NCBI RefSeq assembly: GCF_000722775.1 | Contig: NZ_JPFZ01000009.1 | Location: 372,001-436,000, forward strand | Source: Streptococcus mitis subsp. hohhotensis | GTDB taxonomy: Bacteria; Bacillota; Bacilli; Lactobacillales; Streptococcaceae | Reading direction: 5' to 3' | DNA: 64,000 nucleotides | Part shown: one piece after another, positions 28,553-37,369 of the stretch | Layout of the letters: every line of letters begins with the position of its first letter | How positions within the stretch are numbered: position 1 is the stretch's first letter | The notes under the pieces: model-generated | Told to the model about the DNA's origin: nothing | Databases searched by the model: none | Seen by the model: only the letters and a program-made list of their open reading frames with translations | Translations under genes and position numbers: made by a program

Positions 28553-29965
28553 ATGGCTGAAGAAAGAGTAGAACCAAAACCAATTGATCTTGGTGAATAT
28601 AAATTTGGTTTCCATGATGATGTAGAGCCTGTCCTATCGACAGGAAAAGGATTGAATGAAGATGTCATTCGTGAACTATCAGCTGCTAAGGGAGAACCTG
28701 AGTGGATGTTAGAGTTCCGTTTGAAGTCTTATGAAACCTTCAAAAAAATGCCCATGCAAACTTGGGGAGCAGACTTGTCAGAGATTGATTTTGATGACTT
28801 GATCTACTACCAAAAACCATCTGATAAACCAGCTCGTTCATGGGATGAAGTTCCCGAAAAAATCAAAGAAACCTTTGAACGTATCGGGATTCCAGAAGCT
28901 GAGCGTGCTTATTTAGCTGGTGCCTCTGCCCAGTATGAGTCAGAAGTGGTTTACCACAACATGAAGGAAGAGTTCCAGAAATTGGGGATTATCTTTACAG
29001 ATACGGATTCTGCCCTCAAGGAATACCCAAACTTGTTTAAACAATACTTTGCTAAGTTGGTACCGCCAACAGATAACAAGTTGGCTGCCCTTAACTCAGC
29101 AGTATGGTCTGGTGGAACCTTTATCTACGTACCAAAAGGGGTCAAGGTAGATATTCCTCTTCAAACTTACTTCCGTATCAACAACGAAAATACTGGTCAG
29201 TTTGAACGTACCTTGATTATCGTTGATGAAGGAGCAAGTGTCCATTATGTAGAAGGATGTACAGCGCCAACTTATTCAAGTAACAGCTTGCATGCTGCCA
29301 TTGTAGAAATCTTTGCCTTGGATGGTGCTTATATGCGTTATACAACCATCCAAAACTGGTCTGATAACGTCTATAACTTGGTAACAAAGCGTGCTAAGGC
29401 TCAAAAGGACGCCACTGTTGAGTGGATTGATGGAAACTTGGGTGCCAAAACAACCATGAAATACCCATCTGTTTACCTAGATGGAGAAGGGGCGCGTGGA
29501 ACCATGCTTTCGATTGCCTTTGCTAATGCAGGGCAACACCAAGATACTGGAGCTAAGATGATCCACAACGCTCCACATACAAGCTCGTCTATCGTGTCTA
29601 AATCCATCGCTAAAGGTGGAGGTAAGGTTGACTATCGTGGACAAGTAACCTTTAATAAGAACTCTAAGAAATCTGTTTCTCACATTGAGTGTGATACTAT
29701 TATCATGGATGACTTATCAGCATCAGATACTATTCCATTTAATGAAATTCATAACTCGCAAGTAGCTTTGGAACACGAAGCCAAGGTTTCTAAGATTTCA
29801 GAGGAACAACTCTATTACCTCATGAGCCGTGGATTGTCAGAATCTGAGGCAACTGAGATGATTGTTATGGGATTTGTAGAACCCTTCACCAAAGAACTTC
29901 CAATGGAATATGCAGTTGAGCTGAATCGCTTGATTAGCTACGAAATGGAAGGATCAGTTGGGTAA
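28553..29965 (+). CDS. sufB: Fe-S cluster assembly protein SufB
   Basis: The 470-residue catalytic scaffold subunit of SufBCD. Typical blocks are [47 protein letters not shown] and [13 protein letters not shown]. The chosen ATG (28553) follows GAAAGGATA and gives the normal family start [16 protein letters not shown]; an upstream TTG at 28508 lacks support. It is the last gene of the operon and a long hairpin terminator follows. Confidence 0.95.
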   Translation: MAEERVEPKPIDLGEYKFGFHDDVEPVLSTGKGLNEDVIRELSAAKGEPEWMLEFRLKSYETFKKMPMQTWGADLSEIDFDDLIYYQKPSDKPARSWDEVPEKIKETFERIGIPEAERAYLAGASAQYESEVVYHNMKEEFQKLGIIFTDTDSALKEYPNLFKQYFAKLVPPTDNKLAALNSAVWSGGTFIYVPKGVKVDIPLQTYFRINNENTGQFERTLIIVDEGASVHYVEGCTAPTYSSNSLHAAIVEIFALDGAYMRYTTIQNWSDNVYNLVTKRAKAQKDATVEWIDGNLGAKTTMKYPSVYLDGEGARGTMLSIAFANAGQHQDTGAKMIHNAPHTSSSIVSKSIAKGGGKVDYRGQVTFNKNSKKSVSHIECDTIIMDDLSASDTIPFNEIHNSQVALEHEAKVSKISEEQLYYLMSRGLSESEATEMIVMGFVEPFTKELPMEYAVELNRLISYEMEGSVG

Positions 29966-30051
29966 AATTTGTTTTTAGATTTACCCCCAATCAAGGATCT
30001 TGAAGATGAACTTGTAACAACAAGAGACTGAGAAAAAGGTTTTAAGAACAG

Positions 30052-30100
30052 AAAATGCATGATATCAGGAGCCAAAAAACTTGATATTATGCATTTTATT
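30052..30100 (+). terminator. Terminator of the suf operon
   Basis: AAAATGCATGATATCA pairs with TTGATATTATGCATTTT with one bulge; the loop is 13-14 nt, followed by ATT. The A/T symmetry suggests function in both directions. Confidence 0.7.
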
Positions 30101-30221
30101 GTGGGAAGATTTATTGTATTCTCTCATGAAATAGAGTTTTTTCCTAAGCGCTTTTGATTTTTGATATAGTTTTGTGAGGACGAAGTAAGACAATATATAA
30201 AATAGTCAGTTCAAGCCACGA

Positions 30222-31150
30222 TATAGTTGCTTAGTTTAAAATAAGCATCTTATAATAAAGCTATGACATATAGTACAGATTTTAAACAAGGAGCATTAGA
30301 TTACATCAAAGAGGGACACAGACATGTCGAGACATACAAAGTTTTTGATGTTGGCGGCAGAACTCTCTTCACGTGGGAAAAGAAAGACGTGAGCAAGGAC
30401 ACTTAGAGCGGAAAAAGTGAGTCGTCAAAAAGTGGAAAATTCCTTTAGAGGAATTGAAAGCCTTTGTAGAGGCTCATCCAGATGCTTTTTTACGGGAAAT
30501 TGCGGCACATTTTGATTGTGCTGTTCCTTCAGTATGGGGAGCTTTAAAGCAAATTCATATCACTTTAAAAAAGATGACTAGCTTTAAGGAACAAGATTCT
30601 GAGAAAGTCGCTGAATTTCTTGATATTTTGGATAACCTAAAAGATTTACCAGTCGTATATATTGACGAAACGGGAATCGACCGCTACCTCTATCGTCCCT
30701 ATGCACGGGCTCCTAGAGGGAAGAAAGTCTATGAAAAGATTAGCGGACGGCGTTTTGAGCGGACTTCAATTGTTTCAGGACAAGTAGACGGAGAGTTTAT
30801 AGCTCCCATGATTTACAAGGAAAGTATGACGAGTGATTTCTTTGTGGAGTGGTTCAAAACGCAGCTCTTGCCTGATTTGAAGACACCTCATGTTATTGTT
30901 ATGGACAATGCTAGTTTTCGTCCCAAGCATATCTTGGATGAACTGTGTATCCAAGATAGACACTTTTTCTTACATCTAGTATCTTATTCACCAGATTTGA
31001 ATCCTATTGAGCAAACTTGGGCTATCTTGAAAAAGAAAGTGACGGATTTATTAAGGGAAGTTCCAAATATTTTTGAATGTTTGGAACGCTTTTTTAAAAC
31101 TAAATGACTATAATTATAAAATGCTTATTGATTTTGATTTAAAATGAGTC
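30222..31150 (+). mobile_element. IS630-Spn1-like insertion sequence, inactivated
   Basis: About 0.93 kb. The left end includes TATAGTTGCTTAG and then AATAAGCATCTTATAAT; the right end contains the inverted counterpart AATAAGCATTTTATAAT when read in reverse, defining imperfect terminal repeats. Inside is one broken IS630/Tc1-type transposase gene. The exact right boundary is uncertain because that end is degenerate. It sits between the suf operon and the DUF2829 operon. Confidence 0.8.
30263..31107 (+). pseudogene. IS630-type transposase, frameshifted and with a premature stop
   Basis: The first 47 codons (MTYSTDFKQGALDYIKEG, then VGGRTLFTWEKK) are the N-terminal helix-turn-helix part and end at a TAG at 30404. 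The rest of the protein continues in another frame: ERREQGHLERKK, a TGA at 30418-30420, then KWKIPLEELKAFVEAHPDAF and the catalytic DDE domain. The DDE residues are visible as VYIDETGIDRYLYRPYARAP, HVIVMDNASFRPK and SPDLNPIEQTWAILKK. So there are two lesions, one frameshift between about 30375 and 30400 and one in-frame stop, while the DDE domain itself is intact. Confidence 0.85.
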
Positions 31151-31177
31151 AAAAAGCCGTTGCACAACGGTTTTTTG
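31151..31177 (+). terminator. Hairpin terminator before the DUF2829 operon
   Basis: CCGTTG-CA-CAACGG stem with flanking AAAAAG and TTTTTTG. It would stop transcription from the insertion sequence side before the downstream operon. Confidence 0.75.
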
Positions 31178-31217
31178 TTATAATTAAATGAAAAATGTAG
31201 AATAAAAGGAGAAAACC

Positions 31218-31454
31218 ATGACATTTGAAGAAATTCTGCCTGGATTAAAGGCTAAGAAAAAATATGTACGTACTGGTTGGGGAGGGGCTGAAAACTATGT
31301 CCAACTTTTTGACACCATTGAACAAAACGGGGTTGCACTTGAAGTGACACCTTATTTCCTAATCAACGTGTCTGGAGAAGGAGAAGGTTTTTCCATGTGG
31401 AGTCCGACACCTTGTGATGTTTTGGCGATAGATTGGGTAGAAGTGCATGACTAA
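31218..31454 (+). CDS. DUF2829 family small protein
   Basis: A 78-residue protein of the DUF2829 family, a single small domain often found in phages and Firmicutes. Features are FEEILPGLKAKKKYVRTGWGG, a central YFLIN strand and the terminal pattern WSPTPCDVLAIDWVEV. Function is unknown. The gene begins a five-gene run in which the start of the next (SDR) gene overlaps this one by 8 bases, so it is translationally coupled. Confidence 0.75.
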   Translation: MTFEEILPGLKAKKKYVRTGWGGAENYVQLFDTIEQNGVALEVTPYFLINVSGEGEGFSMWSPTPCDVLAIDWVEVHD

Positions 31455-32145
31455 ATGTGTACTCATTACAGGCGTGAGTTCAGGGATTGGTCTGGCTCAA
31501 GCTCGCCTCTTTTTAGAGAAGGGGTATCAAGTTTATGGAGTTGACCAAGGTGAAAATCCACTCTTAGAGGGTGATTTTCACTTTTTACAGAGAGATTTAA
31601 CCTTGGACTTGGAACCTATTTTTGACTGGTGTCCTCAGGTGGATGTTTTGTGCAATACTGCTGGAGTTTTGGATGATTATAAACCACTTTTGGAACAGAC
31701 AGCGCAGGAAATTCAAGAAATTTTTGAAATTAACTACGTGACTCCTGTTGAGTTGACTCGTTATTATTTGACACAAATGCTAGAGAATAAAAAAGGGACC
31801 ATTATCAATATGTGTTCCATAGCTTCGAGCCTAGCAGGTGGCGGTGGACACGCCTATACTTCTTCGAAGCACGCCTTGGCTGGATTTACCAAGCAGTTGG
31901 CTCTAGACTATGCAGAAGCTGGGATTCAGGTCTTTGGTATCGCTCCAGGAGCAGTCAAGACAGCTATGACTGCTGCGGACTTTGAGCCAGGTGGATTGGC
32001 TGCCTGGGTCGCTAGTGAAACACCAATCAAGCGCTGGATTGAACCAGAGGAAATAGCAGAGATTAGCCTTTTCTTAGCAAGTGGGAAAGTGAGTGCCATG
32101 CAAGGACAAATATTGACAATAGACGGTGGATGGTCTTTGAAGTAG
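31447..32145 (+). CDS. Short-chain dehydrogenase/reductase (3-oxoacyl-ACP reductase-like)
   Basis: A 232-residue Rossmann-fold SDR. The NAD(P)-binding motif is TGVSSGIGLAQA (residues 9-20), the structural NTAGVL follows near residue 76, and the active site is YTSSKHALAGF (Tyr and Lys of YxxxK) with the preceding catalytic Ser in MCSIASSLAGG. The C-terminus ends GQILTIDGGWSLK, typical of FabG-like enzymes. The substrate is not determined. A true FabG normally sits in the fatty-acid cluster, which is absent here, so this is a paralogue of other function. Confidence 0.88.
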   Translation: MTKCVLITGVSSGIGLAQARLFLEKGYQVYGVDQGENPLLEGDFHFLQRDLTLDLEPIFDWCPQVDVLCNTAGVLDDYKPLLEQTAQEIQEIFEINYVTPVELTRYYLTQMLENKKGTIINMCSIASSLAGGGGHAYTSSKHALAGFTKQLALDYAEAGIQVFGIAPGAVKTAMTAADFEPGGLAAWVASETPIKRWIEPEEIAEISLFLASGKVSAMQGQILTIDGGWSLK

Positions 32146-32154
32146 GAGGATCTG

Positions 32155-32655
32155 ATGGAAATCAAAAAATACTTTGGAGTCTACGCTGTTTGCTTTGAAA
32201 ATGGGAAGTTACTCTGCATTGAAAAAACGAGAGGCCCTTATCAACATCGGTACGATCTACCTGGAGGCAGTCAGCAACTTGGTGAAGGACTGACGGAAAC
32301 GCTGACTAGAGAAGTTATGGAAGAGACGGGATTTACTGTTAGAAGCTATTCTAATCCTCGAATCTACGATGTTTTCGTCAGGGAAGAATTAAAAAATTTT
32401 ATGGTTCACCATATCATGGCGTTGTATGATGTTGAAATGAATGAGAGTGCACCTCAAGTTACGATTTCGGAAGCTGTGTCTGATGGTGCGAATGATTCAC
32501 TTGGATATATTTGGAGGGATATTCAAGAGATCACAGAAGAAAATGCATCGCCATTAGTCTTGAAGATCAAAGCAGAATTATTAGGATTTCCAGAATTGGA
32601 CAAGACATCTTACATGAATTGGAAGGTGAATGATGAGAAATCAACTTGCCCTTAG
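32155..32655 (+). CDS. Nudix hydrolase of unknown substrate
   Basis: A 166-residue protein with a complete canonical Nudix box, GSQQLGEGLTETLTREVMEE followed by TGF, around residues 41-63, carrying the metal-binding Glu residues. It starts MEIKKYFGVYAVCFENGKLL after GGAGG. The remainder does not point to a known substrate. It overlaps the downstream PEP-enzyme-like gene by 26 bases. Confidence 0.85.
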   Translation: MEIKKYFGVYAVCFENGKLLCIEKTRGPYQHRYDLPGGSQQLGEGLTETLTREVMEETGFTVRSYSNPRIYDVFVREELKNFMVHHIMALYDVEMNESAPQVTISEAVSDGANDSLGYIWRDIQEITEENASPLVLKIKAELLGFPELDKTSYMNWKVNDEKSTCP

Positions 32656-33481
32656 TGGCGAAAAACATGATGAAAAAGTTTACCCACAACTATTTCATCA
32701 TGTTGGCATGATTCGTGGGGAATATTTGTTGAGAGAGCTTAATCAAAACATCATATTAGCAAGTTGTCAGCAATTTGTAAAAGATTATCTAGAGACTATC
32801 TGCTCCCTGTACTCAGATGAAGAAGTTTGGTATCGTTTTACTGAATTAACGAATACAGAAGCTAATTGTTTAGAGGGGACTAAAGAGTATTTTGATGAAA
32901 ATCATCCCTTATTTGGATATAGAGGGACTAGGCGTTTGCTGGCGTGTCTGGATGAATTTCAGGCTGAAGCACATGTCGTTACAGAAGTTTATCAAACCAA
33001 TCCCAATCTGTCTCTTATTTTTCCTTTTGTCAATGATGCTGAGCAGTTAAAGCAAGCTATTACAGTATTGCGTCAGCAGGGTTTTACTGGGAAAATTGCC
33101 ACGATGATTGAATTACCGTCAGCATATTTTGACTTAGACAGCATACTGGAAACGGGAATTTCAAAGATTGTAGTTGGAATGAATGATTTGACTTCTTTTA
33201 TTTTTGCCACTGTGAGAAACAGTCAATGGCATGATATGGAAAGTCCAATTATGTTAGATATGTTAATACAGATGCAGGATAAAACAAGGATGAAAAAGAT
33301 TGATTTTGCTGTAGCAGGCTATCTGAATACTTCTTTCATACAAAAAATGAATCAGATGGGTATCGAATGCATTATCCACTACAGTTCTATTCCAGAGATT
33401 TTTAATTTAGAGATTGACCATCCAGACCACCTCAAACGTGTAAAAGAAGTAAGTAAAAAATTACAAAGGAGCAACCCATGA
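32630..33481 (+). CDS. Stand-alone PEP-utilising enzyme C-terminal (TIM-barrel) domain protein
   Basis: A 283-residue protein matching the PEP-binding barrel of enzyme I (PtsI), PEP synthase and pyruvate phosphate dikinase, but without the swivelling phospho-His domain. Aligned pieces are ENHPLFGYRGTRRLL (the Gx(R)G substrate loop), LIFPFVNDAEQL, KIATMIELPSAYFDLDSI and VVGMNDLTSFIFATVRNS. At the position of the catalytic Cys (CGE in PtsI) it reads FAVAGYL, so that Cys is absent. There are two possible ATG starts (32630, 32633) after GGAAGGTG. It overlaps the Nudix gene by 26 bases. Function unknown; possibly a PEP-binding or lyase-like activity. Confidence 0.7.
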   Translation: MMRNQLALSGEKHDEKVYPQLFHHVGMIRGEYLLRELNQNIILASCQQFVKDYLETICSLYSDEEVWYRFTELTNTEANCLEGTKEYFDENHPLFGYRGTRRLLACLDEFQAEAHVVTEVYQTNPNLSLIFPFVNDAEQLKQAITVLRQQGFTGKIATMIELPSAYFDLDSILETGISKIVVGMNDLTSFIFATVRNSQWHDMESPIMLDMLIQMQDKTRMKKIDFAVAGYLNTSFIQKMNQMGIECIIHYSSIPEIFNLEIDHPDHLKRVKEVSKKLQRSNP

Positions 33482-33918
33482 CACCGCAGGAAATGTGGAA
33501 TGCATACAAGAAAATTAATCCCTCTATAGGAGATGAGATAGATGCCTGGGCTTTTGGAGTAGATGCCGATCTCTTGGCAGATTTGGTCTTAGGAGGCGAA
33601 AAGACGGCAACGGCCTCAGCCTACGACCTCTACGCACTAGAAGACGAACCTCTTCCACAAGAAGGGACCTTCGATGTTATTTTAGATAGTCAAAATCAGG
33701 CTGTCTGCATTGTCGAAATTAACAAGGTTTCCGTTGAACCCTTTCATCAAGTTTCTGCTCAACATGCCTTTAAGGAAGGGGAAGGTGACAAATCTTTAGC
33801 CTATTGGCGTCAGGTTCATGAGGACTTTTTCACAGACTGTTTGGGTGAAGCAGGACTGACTTTTACACCTGACAGTAAGGTTGTTTTAGAAGAATTTCGC
33901 AAGGTCTACCCACTGTAG
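33478..33918 (+). CDS. ASCH domain protein
   Basis: A 146-residue ASCH-domain protein, a fold related to PUA that binds RNA or modified nucleosides and in some bacteria acts as an amidohydrolase on N4-acetylcytidine. Visible motifs are the GxKTATASAYDLY-like segment (VLGGEKTATASAYDLYALED), CIVEINKVSVEPFHQVSAQ and the C-terminal FRKVY. The start overlaps the preceding stop (ATGA). It is the last gene of the DUF2829 operon, followed by an intergenic region with a TATAAT box for pepN. Confidence 0.82.
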   Translation: MTPQEMWNAYKKINPSIGDEIDAWAFGVDADLLADLVLGGEKTATASAYDLYALEDEPLPQEGTFDVILDSQNQAVCIVEINKVSVEPFHQVSAQHAFKEGEGDKSLAYWRQVHEDFFTDCLGEAGLTFTPDSKVVLEEFRKVYPL

Positions 33919-34039
33919 ACTGTTAGATGGAAGAAAGTTTTGGAAATCGCTGTCCAATCCTTTTTTCTCAAGCAAAACATGATATAATAAGTTTGTTTGA
34001 AGAAGAGCTCTAGCTCTTAAACTTAGATAGGAGAAAACT

Positions 34040-36586
34040 ATGCAAGCAGTTGAACATTTTATTAAGCAATTTGTTCCTGAACATTATGATTTATTTTTAG
34101 ACTTGAGTCGTGAGACCAAGACTTTTTCAGGAGAGGTGACTATTAGTGGTCAAGCACAGAGTGACCGCATTTCCCTTCATCAAAAAGACTTGGAAATCGC
34201 TTCTGTAGAAGTTGCAGGGGTAGCTTGTCCATTTACAGTTGACCATGAAAATGAAGCCCTTCATATTGAACTTGCGGAAGCAGGTCAAGTTGAAGTGGTT
34301 ATCGCTTTCTCAGGAAAAATTACAGACAACATGACAGGGATTTACCCATCTTACTACACAGTTGATGGAGTGAAGAAGGAAGTCTTGTCTACTCAGTTCG
34401 AGAGTCATTTTGCGCGCGAAGCCTTCCCATGTGTGGATGAACCAGAAGCCAAAGCAACTTTTGACCTCTCTCTACGTTTTGACCAAGCAGAAGATGAATT
34501 GGCCTTGTCTAACATGCCAGAAATCGATGTTGAAAAACGTAAGGAAACAGGTATCTGGAAGTTTGAGACAACACCTCGCATGTCTTCTTACTTGTTAGCC
34601 TTTGTAGCAGGTGATTTGCAAGGTGTGACCGCTAAAACTAAAAATGGTACCCTCGTAGGTGTTTATTCAACCAAAGCCCACCCACTATCTAACCTTGATT
34701 TCTCACTGGATATCGCTGTTCGCTCTATCGAGTTTTACGAAGATTACTATGGAGTTAAGTACCCGATCCCTCAATCTCTCCACATCGCCCTTCCTGACTT
34801 CTCAGCTGGAGCTATGGAAAACTGGGGTCTTGTGACCTACCGTGAAGTTTACTTGGTTGTGGATGAGAACTCTACCTTTGCCAGCCGTCAACAAGTTGCT
34901 CTTGTTGTGGCACATGAATTGGCTCACCAATGGTTTGGTAACCTTGTTACTATGAAATGGTGGGATGACCTTTGGCTCAATGAAAGCTTTGCTAACATGA
35001 TGGAGTACGTCTGTGTGGATGCTATTGAACAAAGCTGGAATATCTTTGAAGATTTCCAAACAGGTGGAGTACCTCACGCTCTTGAACGTGACGCAACTGA
35101 TGGCGTGCAGTCTGTTCACGTCGAAGTCAAACACCCAGATGAAATCAATACGCTCTTTGACGGAGCTATCGTCTATGCCAAAGGAAGTCGCCTCATGCAC
35201 ATGCTTCGTCGTTGGCTAGGTGATGCCGATTTTGCCAAAGGTTTGCATGCCTACTTTGAAAAACATCAGTACAGAAATACAATTGGTCGTGACCTTTGGG
35301 ATGCTCTTGGTCAAGCATCTGGCCGTGATGTTTCAGCCTTCATGGATTCTTGGTTGGAACAACCTGGTTATCCAGTTCTCACTGTCAAAGTTGAAAATGA
35401 TGTTTTGAAGATTTCACAAAAACAATTCTTTATCGGTGAGCACGAAGACAAGAACCGTCTCTGGGTTGTGCCACTAAACAGCAACTGGAAAGGCTTGCCT
35501 GATACACTTGAAACTGAAAGCATCGAAATTCCAGGCTACGCAGCTCTTCTTGCTGAAAACAAAACAGCACTTCGTCTCAACACTGAAAATACAGCCCACT
35601 ACATTACAGACTATCAAGGAGACTTGTTAGATGCTGTTCTTTCTGACCTAGTTGAGCTTGATAACACAAGCAAATTGCAAATCGTCCAAGAACGTCGTTT
35701 GCTTGCTGAAGCAGGGCACATTTCTTATGCTGACTTGCTCCCAGTTCTTGATAAACTTGCTAAGGAAGAATCTTACCTTGTCGTTTCAGCTGTTTCTGAA
35801 GTAATTTCTGCTCTTGAGCGCTTTATCGATGAAGGAACAGAAGCTGAAAGAGCCTTCAAAGCCTTGGTTGCTAAATTGGCTCGTCATAATTATGACCGTC
35901 TTGGTTTTGAAGCTAAAGACGGAGAATCAGATGCGGATGAATTGGTTCGTCAGTTGGCTGTTTCTATGATGATTCGCTCAAATGATGCAGAAGCTAGTCA
36001 AGTCGCTAGCCAAATCTTCGCGGCTCACAAGGAGAATCTTGCAGGACTTCCAGCAGCTATTCGCTCACAAGTCCTGATCAATGAGATGAAACATCATGAG
36101 ACCAAAGACTTGTTAGCACTTTATCTTGATACTTATACTCACGCAACAGATGCTGTCTTTAAACGTCAGTTGGCAGCCGCTCTTGCCTATAGTAAAGATG
36201 CGGACAATATCCAAACCTTGATTGCTTCTTGGAAGGACAAATTTGTGGTTAAACCACAAGACTTGTCTGCATGGTATTACCAATTCCTAGCTCATCAAGC
36301 AACTCAGGAAACAGCTTGGTCTTGGGCTCGTGAAAACTGGGCTTGGATTAAGGCAGCTCTTGGAGGAGATATGAGCTTTGATAGCTTTGTTATCCTTCCT
36401 GCTCACGTATTTAAGACTCAGCAACGCTTGGCAGAGTACAAGGAATTCTTTGAGCCACAACTTTCTGACCTTGCTCTTAGCCGTAACATCAGTATGGGAA
36501 TCAAGGAAATTGCAGCGCGTGTTGACTTGATTAACCGTGAAAAATCAGCAGTGGAAGTAGTCGTTCTTCAATACGGAAACGCATAA
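34040..36586 (+). CDS. pepN: Aminopeptidase N (lysyl-aminopeptidase, M1 family)
   Basis: An 848-residue cytoplasmic zinc aminopeptidase removing N-terminal residues, the main general aminopeptidase of lactic streptococci. It has the exopeptidase motif GAMENWG, the zinc site VAHELAHQWFGN (His292, Glu293, His296) with the downstream Glu in WLNESFAN, and the long alpha-helical C-terminal ERAP1-like domain. Size and motifs are as in pneumococcal PepN. It has a TATAAT box and an AGGAG ribosome site, and stands alone before ciaRH. Confidence 0.97.
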   Translation: MQAVEHFIKQFVPEHYDLFLDLSRETKTFSGEVTISGQAQSDRISLHQKDLEIASVEVAGVACPFTVDHENEALHIELAEAGQVEVVIAFSGKITDNMTGIYPSYYTVDGVKKEVLSTQFESHFAREAFPCVDEPEAKATFDLSLRFDQAEDELALSNMPEIDVEKRKETGIWKFETTPRMSSYLLAFVAGDLQGVTAKTKNGTLVGVYSTKAHPLSNLDFSLDIAVRSIEFYEDYYGVKYPIPQSLHIALPDFSAGAMENWGLVTYREVYLVVDENSTFASRQQVALVVAHELAHQWFGNLVTMKWWDDLWLNESFANMMEYVCVDAIEQSWNIFEDFQTGGVPHALERDATDGVQSVHVEVKHPDEINTLFDGAIVYAKGSRLMHMLRRWLGDADFAKGLHAYFEKHQYRNTIGRDLWDALGQASGRDVSAFMDSWLEQPGYPVLTVKVENDVLKISQKQFFIGEHEDKNRLWVVPLNSNWKGLPDTLETESIEIPGYAALLAENKTALRLNTENTAHYITDYQGDLLDAVLSDLVELDNTSKLQIVQERRLLAEAGHISYADLLPVLDKLAKEESYLVVSAVSEVISALERFIDEGTEAERAFKALVAKLARHNYDRLGFEAKDGESDADELVRQLAVSMMIRSNDAEASQVASQIFAAHKENLAGLPAAIRSQVLINEMKHHETKDLLALYLDTYTHATDAVFKRQLAAALAYSKDADNIQTLIASWKDKFVVKPQDLSAWYYQFLAHQATQETAWSWARENWAWIKAALGGDMSFDSFVILPAHVFKTQQRLAEYKEFFEPQLSDLALSRNISMGIKEIAARVDLINREKSAVEVVVLQYGNA

Positions 36587-36605
36587 ATAAGCCTAAAATA
36601 AAAAG

Positions 36606-36651
36606 AAAACTCAGCTATCTCATGTAAAATGCAGAGAGTTGAGTTTTTTTT
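36606..36651 (+). terminator. Terminator after pepN
   Basis: AAAACTCA and TGAGTTTT enclose a longer partly paired loop and are followed by a T-run. It separates pepN from the ciaR promoter. Confidence 0.7.
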
Positions 36652-36670
36652 AAGGCAAATTTGGTATAAT
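36649..36670 (+). promoter_or_regulatory. ciaR promoter with a possible CiaR direct repeat
   Basis: Extended -10 TGG-TATAAT (hexamer 36665-36670). Upstream is TTTAAG-N5-TTTGGT (36649-36665), a near match to the CiaR direct repeat TTTAAG-N5-TTTAAG; only the first half-site is exact. No good -35 element is present. Confidence 0.4.
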
Positions 36671-36694
36671 GGTTTTAATAAGGAGGAGTTTCTC

Positions 36695-37369
36695 ATGATA
36701 AAAATCTTATTGGTTGAGGATGATCTAGGCCTGTCAAATTCAGTATTTGACTTTTTAGACGATTTTGCGGATGTCATGCAGGTATTTGATGGGGAAGAAG
36801 GTCTCTATGAAGCTGAAAGTGGCGTCTATGATTTGATTTTGCTCGATTTGATGTTACCTGAAAAAAATGGTTTCCAAGTCTTGAAAGAATTGCGTGAAAA
36901 GGGAATTACGACTCCAGTTCTGATCATGACTGCCAAGGAAAGTTTGGATGACAAGGGACATGGATTTGAATTGGGTGCAGATGATTATCTGACCAAACCT
37001 TTCTACCTAGAAGAACTCAAAATGCGGATTCAAGCCCTTCTCAAACGTTCAGGTAAATTTAATGAAAACACCTTGACTTATGGAAATATTGTGGTTAATT
37101 TGTCAACAAATACTGTTAAGGTTGAAGATACTCCAGTCGAATTACTGGGGAAAGAGTTTGATTTACTAGTTTATTTCCTTCAAAATCAAAATGTGATTTT
37201 GCCGAAGACTCAGATTTTTGATCGTCTATGGGGATTTGATAGTGATACAACGATTTCAGTTGTCGAAGTTTACGTTTCAAAAGTCCGTAAGAAATTAAAA
37301 GGAACCACTTTTGCAGAGAATTTACAAACCTTGCGCAGTGTTGGGTATATTTTAAAAGATGTTCAGTAA
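36695..37369 (+). CDS. ciaR: Response regulator CiaR (OmpR/PhoB type)
   Basis: A 224-residue regulator with an N-terminal receiver domain (phospho-acceptor Asp51 in [13 protein letters not shown], Lys in DDYLTKPF) and a winged-helix DNA-binding domain (RSVGYILKD at the end). In pneumococci CiaRH controls competence, cefotaxime tolerance, htrA and several csRNAs. The start at 36695 follows AAGGAGGAG; an upstream in-frame ATG at 36629 lacks one. The gene overlaps ciaH by 11 bases. Confidence 0.95.
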   Translation: MIKILLVEDDLGLSNSVFDFLDDFADVMQVFDGEEGLYEAESGVYDLILLDLMLPEKNGFQVLKELREKGITTPVLIMTAKESLDDKGHGFELGADDYLTKPFYLEELKMRIQALLKRSGKFNENTLTYGNIVVNLSTNTVKVEDTPVELLGKEFDLLVYFLQNQNVILPKTQIFDRLWGFDSDTTISVVEVYVSKVRKKLKGTTFAENLQTLRSVGYILKDVQ

